Shown piece by piece: positions 24,805 to 31,242 of a DNA stretch of 31,242 nucleotides; position 1 is the first letter of the stretch; every line of letters starts with the position of its first letter. The position numbers and the translations under genes were made by a program. The notes beneath the pieces are model-generated. The model was not told the DNA's origin. It was given only the letters and a program-made list of their open reading frames with translations, and did not search any database. The stretch is from an uncultured Flavobacteriales bacterium (lineage in GTDB: Bacteria > Bacteroidota > Bacteroidia > Flavobacteriales_D > Crocinitomicaceae), in the NCBI GenBank assembly GCA_913031405.1, contig CAJWCX010000001.1:1-31242 (forward strand). Reading direction: 5' to 3'.

Positions 24805-25314
24805 ATGAGATTATTTTACGGTGTCATTTTGCGGTTTTTTCTGTTTGTTTTTCTTCAAGCGTTTATTTTCAATCAGCTCGAAATTAGTCCATATGTACAT
24901 GTGATGATCTCTCCTCTTTATATCATGTTGCTTCCTTTTGATACGCCCGTAATTCGTTTGTTATTGGCTTCATTTATTTTAGGGCTTTGCATTGACTCTT
25001 TGTCAAATACCTTTGGTCTTCACGCCTCGTCACTGGTTATTTTTGCTTATCTAAGACCCCTTGTTTTTAGATGGTTTTCGCCTCGAGAAGGCTATGACTT
25101 TATCAAAACTCCGTCTATATTTGACATGGGAAATTACTGGTTCCTTATGGTTTTTGGGATCCTCTTGCTTTTACATCACCTGTGGTTCTTTACCATGGAA
25201 AGCTTTTCTTTTGATGAGCTTTTGTTAATTCTTCTAAAAACATTGCCAAGCTCAATGCTGTCTTTTATTGTATGCATTATATTACAAACGTTATTCTTAA
25301 AAAGATCAAAATAA
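24805..25314 (+). CDS. mreD: Rod shape-determining membrane protein MreD
   Basis: A 169-residue polytopic membrane protein with about five or six hydrophobic helices, of the MreD family in position and composition. Family-like pieces are FLQAFIFNQLEISPYVHVMISPLYIMLLPF, with its polar residues facing the first helix, and LASFILGLCIDSLSNTFGLHASSLVIFAYLRPLVFRWF, the Asp-containing helix conserved in MreD. It partners MreC in the elongasome. The frame is open upstream within mreC, but the ATG at 24805, one base after the mreC stop, gives the right N-terminus. The next gene begins one base after its TAA. Confidence 0.88.
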   Translation: MRLFYGVILRFFLFVFLQAFIFNQLEISPYVHVMISPLYIMLLPFDTPVIRLLLASFILGLCIDSLSNTFGLHASSLVIFAYLRPLVFRWFSPREGYDFIKTPSIFDMGNYWFLMVFGILLLLHHLWFFTMESFSFDELLLILLKTLPSSMLSFIVCIILQTLFLKRSK

Positions 25315-25315
25315 T

Positions 25316-27181
25316 TTGAACGTAGAAAATAGAAGATATGTTATTATTACCTTCATTCTGTTTGTTGGGCTTATGTATTTTTTTCGTTTATTCTACATGC
25401 AGGTTTTAGACGACACATGGAGTAATAGAGCACATCAAATCAGCGAAAAAAGAAGGGAAATCACTCCTCCTAGGGCTATAATATACGATCGAAACGGCGT
25501 AAAAATTGTCGGAAACAAAACGTACTTCAATCTCATGGTTGTTGAAGAGAAAATGGGAGGGGATTTTGATACTTCCGCGTTTTCAGATTTAATTGGATGG
25601 TCGGTGGAAGAGGTGCACAATCGATTCGAAGAAATTGTAAAGGGTGAGGGGAAATACTACAATAAATATTCAGGGAAAAAAGAAGCAAACTACCAAAAGA
25701 ATCGATCATACCCCTTTTTAAAAGAACTTACAAAAGAAGAAATGGTTCGCATTGCTCCATATTTAGATGCTTTTCCTGGTTTTTACGAGGAAGAGACCAG
25801 CATGCGCACCTACCCATATCCAAACGGTGCAAATATATTAGGTTATTTATCCGAAGTCAACCGGCAGGAAATCGCTAAAGACCCTTTTTACAAACCAAGC
25901 TTCAATATTGGTCGTGCAGGCATAGAAAAGTTTTATGAAAAACAACTTCGTGGATCGAAGGGAGTTCACTATATCGTTCGGTCAGCAATGAATAACGAGG
26001 TTAAAAAATATGAGGGGGGCAGGTATGACACCATGGCATTACAAGCCAATCCAATATACCTAGGTCTTGATATTGAGCTACAGGCATACGGGGAAAGACT
26101 GATGAAAAATAAAAAGGGGTGTATTGTTGCTCTAGAGCCAAAATCAGGAGAGATTTTATCTATGGTTTCTGCACCGTCATATGACCCCAATATTCTTGTG
26201 GGTCGCAAAAATATAAGCACCCACTATCCTCGGCTCCTTAATGACCCGGACAAGCCCCTCTACCCTCGTCCTACGCAGGCAGAGTATGTTCCTGGCTCAA
26301 TTTTTAAACTAATTCAGTCCTTAATAGGCTTGCAGGAAAAAGTGATCACAAAAAACACAAGCTTTCCGTGTAACCAAAGCCTTGTTGGCTGTCACAATCA
26401 CGCCGCCCCCAATTCCATAGCAAAAGCAATAAAATTTTCTTGTAACCCTTATTATTACTATGCTGTTAAAAAAATCATTGAACAAAAAAAATTAGATAAC
26501 CGATACGAAGATGCAGAATCTGGTTTGAATCGCTGGAACGATTATATGCAAAGCTTTGGACTTGGTAAAAAGTTAAACAGTGATATATATGGATTAAAAC
26601 CAGGGCTGATTCCAAACTCGAGTTATTATGACAAGTGGTATGGTCAACATCGTTGGGCTTTCTCTACAATAAGATCTATAGCCATTGGACAAGGAGAGGT
26701 AAAATTGACTCCTTTGCACATGGCAAATCTTGCGGCAATCATAGCCAACAAAGGCTGGTATTATGACCCACACTTTTTAAGGTCTCCTTTAAGCGGATTT
26801 CCCCTGAAAATAACAAGAAACAAAACAATGGTAAACCCAGAATACTTTGACCCAGTAATAGATGGAATGTGGCGCGTTGTAAACGAAACTGGAGGTACTG
26901 GTGTTCGGGCTAAAATCAACGGGATTAATGTGTGTGGAAAAACAGGAACGGTAGAAAATTACAAGGGCGGAGTTAAACAAAAGAATCACTCCGTTTTTAT
27001 TGCTTTTGCTCCGATGGAGAACCCAAAAATAGCTATTGCAGTTTTTATTGAAAATGCTGGTTTTGGAGGGACCTGGGCTGCGCCTATAGCTGGCCTAATG
27101 ATGGAAAAATATTTAAATAAATCAATCTCCAATCCCGAAGAAGAGAAACGTGTTCTTGATGCAAAATTGAACAATAAATAA
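25316..27181 (+). CDS. mrdA: Penicillin-binding protein 2 (elongation transpeptidase), TTG start
   Basis: A 621-residue class B penicillin-binding protein that cross-links peptidoglycan with RodA during elongation. It has a single N-terminal membrane helix (about 8-26) and a pedestal domain (PPRAIIYDRNGVKI, GYLSEV and an IGRAGIEKFYEKQLRG segment). The transpeptidase domain has SIFK (Ser328 nucleophile, Lys331), SCN near 380 and KTGT (Lys542). All catalytic motifs are intact. The start is TTG at 25316, one base after the mreD stop; the first in-frame ATG (about residue 20) would remove most of the membrane anchor, so TTG is preferred. Its stop is separated by one base from the rodA ATG. Confidence 0.95.
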   Translation: MNVENRRYVIITFILFVGLMYFFRLFYMQVLDDTWSNRAHQISEKRREITPPRAIIYDRNGVKIVGNKTYFNLMVVEEKMGGDFDTSAFSDLIGWSVEEVHNRFEEIVKGEGKYYNKYSGKKEANYQKNRSYPFLKELTKEEMVRIAPYLDAFPGFYEEETSMRTYPYPNGANILGYLSEVNRQEIAKDPFYKPSFNIGRAGIEKFYEKQLRGSKGVHYIVRSAMNNEVKKYEGGRYDTMALQANPIYLGLDIELQAYGERLMKNKKGCIVALEPKSGEILSMVSAPSYDPNILVGRKNISTHYPRLLNDPDKPLYPRPTQAEYVPGSIFKLIQSLIGLQEKVITKNTSFPCNQSLVGCHNHAAPNSIAKAIKFSCNPYYYYAVKKIIEQKKLDNRYEDAESGLNRWNDYMQSFGLGKKLNSDIYGLKPGLIPNSSYYDKWYGQHRWAFSTIRSIAIGQGEVKLTPLHMANLAAIIANKGWYYDPHFLRSPLSGFPLKITRNKTMVNPEYFDPVIDGMWRVVNETGGTGVRAKINGINVCGKTGTVENYKGGVKQKNHSVFIAFAPMENPKIAIAVFIENAGFGGTWAAPIAGLMMEKYLNKSISNPEEEKRVLDAKLNNK

Positions 27182-27182
27182 A

Positions 27183-28574
27183 ATGAGAAAAACAAAGTCC
27201 CTTACGAATAATTTGGACTGGCCTTTATTGATTGGCTTTCTTACATTGATCTGTTTTGGCTTAATGACTATTTATTCCGTGGCCTTCAATGATGAAAGCC
27301 CAAGTATTTTTAGCTTTTCTGAGAAATACGGAAAACAGATTATGTGGATTTGTTTGTCGCTTTTTCTTGGGGTAATCGTTTTTCTAATCGATTCTGATAT
27401 TTACAAGAAATTTGCCCTTCCTGTTTATTTTGTAACACTTGGATTGTTGGTTCTTGTATTATTTATGCCGCCAATTAATGGTGCCAGAGCTTGGTTAGGT
27501 ATTGGAAGCATGGGAATACAACCCGCAGAATTTGCAAAAACCTCAACGGCATTATTGCTGGCAAGGTATATAGGAGGCTTAAATCTTAAACAATTAAACT
27601 CAAAAAAAGTATTCATAGCGCTTATCATTATTGTTATACCCATGGCTTTGATTCTGCTTCAACCAGACGCGGGAACATTTATTGTCTTTACCGCCTTTTT
27701 TTTCGTTTTGTACCGTGAAGGCTTAACGTTTGACCCTTTTATTTTAAATTTCATCAATTTAATACCAAAAGTGAAATATAAAAGTACCTGGATTGGAAGC
27801 CATTTTATTCCGATACTATTTGTTTTGGTTTTTTTGTCTCTACTCACCCTTTTGCTGGGACATAAAAATATCGGCATTATTCCCGGGGTGCCTTTATACG
27901 GTTCTCTTGGAATCATTGTGAGTCTTCTGCTGATATCTATCGCTGGAATTTTATTTGTACAAAAGTTCGGAACAAAACGAGAACTTAAAAAAGTTCGTTT
28001 AATCATTATCTTGTCTTTTATCGTTGCCAGCTTTACCTCCTTTATTGTGGAATATTCTTTTGTTCAAATAGCAGATCATCAAAAAGACAGAATAGAACTT
28101 TTTCTCGGGCTAAAAGAAGACCCAAACGGCAAAGACTATAATCGAAATCGTGCAATGGCGGCGGTGGGCTCCGGAGGGTTTATTGGCAAAGGGTACAAAA
28201 ATGCATCCGTTTCTAGTGTAAAAACTAATCATGTTCCGGAAAGTGAAACCGATTTTATATTTTGTCCTTATGCTGAAGAGTGGGGGTTTTTAGGGTCGAT
28301 AGTACTATTGTTTCTATACCTTTTTGTAATTATACGAATTCTTATTATTGCTGAGCGACAACGCTCTTCTTTCAATCGAATATATGCTTATTCTGTGGGC
28401 ATGTTTTTCTTTTATCATTTTGCTATTAACATAGGAATGAACATCGGTTTTGCACCTGTAATAGGTATCCCGTTACCATTCTTTAGTTATGGCGGATCTT
28501 CGATGATGTCTTTTTCGATAATGGTTTTTATCTTGTTAAAATTAGATAGCCAAAGAAGACACGTACTGAGATAA
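27183..28574 (+). CDS. rodA: Rod shape peptidoglycan glycosyltransferase RodA
   Basis: A 463-residue SEDS-family polytopic membrane protein that polymerises lipid II together with PBP2. Signature regions are INGARAWLGIGSMGIQPAEFAKTS, LLQPDAGTFIVF with its Asp, and VPESETDFIFCPYAEEWGFLG. The C-terminal GIPLPFFSYGGSSMMSF is the classic SEDS end motif. It is longer than E. coli RodA (370 residues) because of an extra hydrophobic segment between residues about 185 and 290, containing two to three further probable helices; whether this is common in related genomes cannot be judged here. The start lies one base after the PBP2 stop, and PBP1A follows after 16 nt. Confidence 0.96.
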   Translation: MRKTKSLTNNLDWPLLIGFLTLICFGLMTIYSVAFNDESPSIFSFSEKYGKQIMWICLSLFLGVIVFLIDSDIYKKFALPVYFVTLGLLVLVLFMPPINGARAWLGIGSMGIQPAEFAKTSTALLLARYIGGLNLKQLNSKKVFIALIIIVIPMALILLQPDAGTFIVFTAFFFVLYREGLTFDPFILNFINLIPKVKYKSTWIGSHFIPILFVLVFLSLLTLLLGHKNIGIIPGVPLYGSLGIIVSLLLISIAGILFVQKFGTKRELKKVRLIIILSFIVASFTSFIVEYSFVQIADHQKDRIELFLGLKEDPNGKDYNRNRAMAAVGSGGFIGKGYKNASVSSVKTNHVPESETDFIFCPYAEEWGFLGSIVLLFLYLFVIIRILIIAERQRSSFNRIYAYSVGMFFFYHFAINIGMNIGFAPVIGIPLPFFSYGGSSMMSFSIMVFILLKLDSQRRHVLR

Positions 28575-28590
28575 ATTGTAATTTTAACTT

Positions 28591-31146
28591 ATGGCAGAAA
28601 ATAAAGCTTCTATATCTAAAAAGGAAAAAGCCATTTTAACCTTCGTTTTTTGGTTTGGAATGCTTCTTCCTATGATGTTGGTTTTCTCCATCTATTTGAT
28701 GCAGTCCGAGGACGACCTCCCCCCTGTTTCTATGCTGGATAATCCTCCAGAATTATTAGCTTCAGAGGTAATCGCCAAGACTGAAACAGGGCAAGACACT
28801 ATTATAGGACACTATTGGAAGATTAATCGCTCAAGTGTAAAGTATCGAGAAATTTCACCTTATGTCATCGATGCATTGATATCTACGGAAGATGAGCGCT
28901 TTTATGAACATTCGGGTATTGATTTTAGAGCTTTGGTTCGTGCTGCCTCTTCTGGTGGAAAATCTGGCGGGGCTTCTACAATAACACAACAATTGGCCAA
29001 ACAGCTTTTTACACTTCAAAAGCGTGCAAAAGAGAGAGAAAATGGTTCAAAGGAATCAGTTAGAATTAGCACTTTCAGTAGAATTCATGAAAAAGCACAA
29101 GAACACATTATTGCTACTCGACTTGAACAGCGATATACAAAAGAAGAAATTATTACCATGTATTTAAATCAATTTGATTTCTTATACAATGCTGTAGGAA
29201 TAGAAAGTGCCGCAAAGGTTTATTTTAACAAATCAGCCATTGAACTCTCAAAAAATGAAGCTGCGATTCTTGTTGGTATGTGTAAAAACCCTAGTCTTTA
29301 CAACCCTTTTTCATACAAAAACAAGAATTATGCGACTAAAATCGCCCTAAAAAGGAATATTGCTGTTTCTAATGTTTCACTGAAGGAAATTCGAGAGGCA
29401 AAAGCAAAGGATTCTAGCCGTTCTATTGAGCGAAGAAACCAAGTTTTGTATCAATGGCTAAGAAATAGTGAAAACAACAATGTGTCAATCAAAAATAAAC
29501 TGACCAGAAAAGAATACGAAAAACTATGTAAAGAACCCATAATTGTGGATTACCACTCCGTGGACCATAAAGAAGGAATGGCTCCTTATTTTCGAATTGA
29601 ATTGAAAAAAGAGGTTCAAGGCCTTCTTAAAAGAAAAAACAACAGTGGGAAATACATCCATGCCAAAAGGGATGGTACGCCATATGACATCTACGAAGAC
29701 GGGCTAAAAATATACACGACCATCAATACATCTCTTCAACAAAAAGCTGAGGATGCTTTAGTACAGCATCTTAGTGGATCTGACCCGAGCGGTATAAATA
29801 AGAGGGTGAAATCATGGCAAGAACGTTTTGATAAAACCATTAGATACAAAAAGAAAAAATACCCCTTTTTGAAAAGCACCCCTGATAAAACAATAAAAAA
29901 TCACCTGCGGAAAAGGGTAAGGGGAAGCAGGAGATACTCAAGTCTTAAACGGGCGGGTGTTGCTGAGTCAGAAATTCTCAAAATTTTTGACAGTCCAAAA
30001 GAAATGCGTGTTTTTACTTGGAGAGGAGAAGTAGACACCGTAATGACCCCAAATGACTCTATTGTTCACATGCTTTCTTTTCTGCAAAGCGGATTAATTT
30101 CTTTAGAACCTAAAACAGGGTTTGTCCGGGCCTGGGTAGGTGGGATTAATTTCAAATACTTTGAGGACGATCAGGTGAGAAAAGTGAAACGTCAAGTGGG
30201 TTCAACCATTAAACCCTTTATTTATGCCACTGCTCTCGAGCTAGGAAGTGTAAAACCTTGCACGAAATTTACAAAAGAGGACTGTCAGGTCATTGAAGTT
30301 GATAATAGTGGAAAGATTGTAGAAAAGGATCAGAATCCTTACATCCCTAATTTCAAGAACATGGACAATGTCGATTGGATGGCAAGAGACGGCCTTTTAG
30401 AAAATGGACTTATTCAATCCAATAATCCAACCACCGCTGCTGTTTTTGGAAGTATGGGTCCAGTGAACTCCAGCCTTGAAATTGGAGGGCCGTTTCAATT
30501 AGACAAGCTGTTAAAAAAAATGAACATTTTCATCCCTCGTGATCAATTGGTGCCGTCTATGTGCTTGGGAACTATGGACCTTTCACTGTATGAACTGGTT
30601 GCTGCACAGTGTGTTTTTGTAAATAATGGCGTCTTCACCAAACCCACCATTATTGAGCGTATTGAGGATAGAAATGGGAAGGTTATATACAATGCAGAGC
30701 AAGAAACGGAGCAAGTTTTGAGCCCTGGTGTAGCATACGAGGTATTGAAACTCATGAAGGGGGTTGTTCAAAGAGGAACTGGGGCTAGCCTGAGAGGTAG
30801 CTATAATCCATGGGGAGGCATCACTTATCCAACGGCTGGCAAAACCGGAACAACCCAAGGGAATGCGGTTGGTTTATTTATGGGGCTAACACCGGATTTG
30901 GTAACCGGTGTAAGTACAGGGGGAATGTTTAAAGAAATTGCTTTTGAATTTACAAGTGACGGTCAGGGTGCTCGAATGGCACTTCCTATCTATGGATATT
31001 ACATGCAAAAAATATATGCTGATCGTGGAATAAAAATATCAAGAGAGGATTTTATGGAGCCATTGGATTATATTCCAGAACGATTTGAATGTGAGGAAGA
31101 GCCGCTTCCCATAATTGATTTAGATACTGATTTTGGTGAATTTTAA
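28591..31146 (+). CDS. mrcA: Bifunctional penicillin-binding protein 1A (glycosyltransferase/transpeptidase)
   Basis: An 851-residue class A penicillin-binding protein that both polymerises and cross-links peptidoglycan. A membrane anchor lies at about 15-35. The GT51 domain has STEDERFYEHSGIDFRALVR (catalytic Glu), GGASTITQQLAKQLF, RLEQRYTKEEIITMYLNQ and AAILVGMCKNPSLYNPF. A large linker (about 265-500) is Lys/Arg-rich. The transpeptidase domain has STIK (Ser538, Lys541), a SNN near 610 and KTGTT (Lys751), all intact. The C-terminus is acidic. Placement directly behind rodA suggests it is made together with the elongasome. The CoA-transferase gene starts only 3 nt after its stop. Confidence 0.96.
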   Translation: MAENKASISKKEKAILTFVFWFGMLLPMMLVFSIYLMQSEDDLPPVSMLDNPPELLASEVIAKTETGQDTIIGHYWKINRSSVKYREISPYVIDALISTEDERFYEHSGIDFRALVRAASSGGKSGGASTITQQLAKQLFTLQKRAKERENGSKESVRISTFSRIHEKAQEHIIATRLEQRYTKEEIITMYLNQFDFLYNAVGIESAAKVYFNKSAIELSKNEAAILVGMCKNPSLYNPFSYKNKNYATKIALKRNIAVSNVSLKEIREAKAKDSSRSIERRNQVLYQWLRNSENNNVSIKNKLTRKEYEKLCKEPIIVDYHSVDHKEGMAPYFRIELKKEVQGLLKRKNNSGKYIHAKRDGTPYDIYEDGLKIYTTINTSLQQKAEDALVQHLSGSDPSGINKRVKSWQERFDKTIRYKKKKYPFLKSTPDKTIKNHLRKRVRGSRRYSSLKRAGVAESEILKIFDSPKEMRVFTWRGEVDTVMTPNDSIVHMLSFLQSGLISLEPKTGFVRAWVGGINFKYFEDDQVRKVKRQVGSTIKPFIYATALELGSVKPCTKFTKEDCQVIEVDNSGKIVEKDQNPYIPNFKNMDNVDWMARDGLLENGLIQSNNPTTAAVFGSMGPVNSSLEIGGPFQLDKLLKKMNIFIPRDQLVPSMCLGTMDLSLYELVAAQCVFVNNGVFTKPTIIERIEDRNGKVIYNAEQETEQVLSPGVAYEVLKLMKGVVQRGTGASLRGSYNPWGGITYPTAGKTGTTQGNAVGLFMGLTPDLVTGVSTGGMFKEIAFEFTSDGQGARMALPIYGYYMQKIYADRGIKISREDFMEPLDYIPERFECEEEPLPIIDLDTDFGEF

Positions 31147-31149
31147 AAT

Positions 31150-31242
31150 ATGAATAAAGTAATAAATAACGTAACAGATGCCGTTCGAGGCATTGAAGAT
31201 AACATGACACTCATGCTCGGTGGGTTTGGTCTTTGTGGGATT
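31150..31242 (+). CDS. scoA: 3-oxoacid (or related) CoA-transferase subunit A, 5' fragment
   Basis: Only the first 31 codons are inside the window. They read MNKVINNVTDAVRGIEDNMT, then a Leu-Met-Leu strand and GGFGLCGI, which is the N-terminal signature of the alpha subunit of heterodimeric CoA-transferases (ScoA/AtoD: GGFGLCGIPE). These enzymes move CoA between succinate or acetate and 3-oxo acids. The substrate cannot be decided from this fragment. The gene begins 3 nt after the PBP1A stop, so it is probably co-transcribed with the wall genes although functionally unrelated. Confidence 0.8.
   Translation, partial: MNKVINNVTDAVRGIEDNMTLMLGGFGLCGI

Noticed and set aside
27730..28060. Extra hydrophobic segment in RodA as a sign of fusion or insertion
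   Set aside because: The frame and membrane character continue smoothly and all SEDS motifs are intact; lineage-specific length variation is more likely.
1..31242. CRISPR arrays, tRNA or rRNA genes, insertion sequences or prophage parts
   Set aside because: No regularly spaced repeats, cloverleaf-like sequences, transposase/integrase genes or terminal repeats were found on reading both strands.

Overview
The window is an AT-rich chromosomal segment from a member of the Bacteroidota, probably a marine Flavobacteriales-type organism. Three things point there. The left edge encodes a protein with a choice-of-anchor L-like domain and a gliding-motility/type IX secretion C-terminal motif. Seven exact copies of the Bacteroidota -7 promoter box (TAnnTTTG) lie just upstream of genes. 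Ribosome binding sites are hardly recognisable. I see no rRNA, tRNA, insertion sequence, prophage or CRISPR array; the content is mostly core genome.

Layout from left to right. 1-2153 (-): most of a large secreted, modular adhesin-like protein, cut by the window edge. 2288-6976 (+): a tight unit of an M20 dipeptidase, a LEA-type lipoprotein and DNA polymerase I. 7053-8474 (+): an RseP-type site-2 protease, followed by a tiny cysteine-rich lipoprotein and a PaaZ-like aldehyde dehydrogenase/MaoC hydratase fusion. 10881-11216: a gene-poor gap before a hemerythrin-like RIC/ScdA-type protein that meets hflX tail to tail. 11960-18432 (-): a leftward block, in transcription order comF, a conserved unknown with kinase-like motifs, a FAD oxidoreductase, lepA, a four-helix membrane protein and hflX.

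18433-31242 (+): a divergent 0.4-kb regulatory gap, a ribonucleotide reductase large subunit, purH, then a complete rod-shape and peptidoglycan elongation operon (mreB, mreC, mreD, PBP2, rodA, PBP1A). The first codons of a CoA-transferase subunit A gene follow only 3 nt after PBP1A. The mre unit encodes the elongasome: MreB filaments with MreC and MreD position the RodA glycosyltransferase, the PBP2 transpeptidase and the bifunctional PBP1A.

The most unusual observation is the ribonucleotide reductase. Its body is intact and aligns residue by residue with class I large subunits, yet it lacks the second tyrosine of the radical-transfer pair (Asn737 where human RRM1 has Tyr738). It also stops before the C-terminal redox cysteine pair, and a tail-like Cys-Lys-Met-Tyr-Val peptide lies in frame just after the stop. 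No nrdB is in the window. Other points worth a second look are the kinase-like unknown next to comF, a RIC-like protein lacking the N-terminal di-cysteine, apparently leaderless promoters at mreC and lepA, and several short palindromes in promoter regions.
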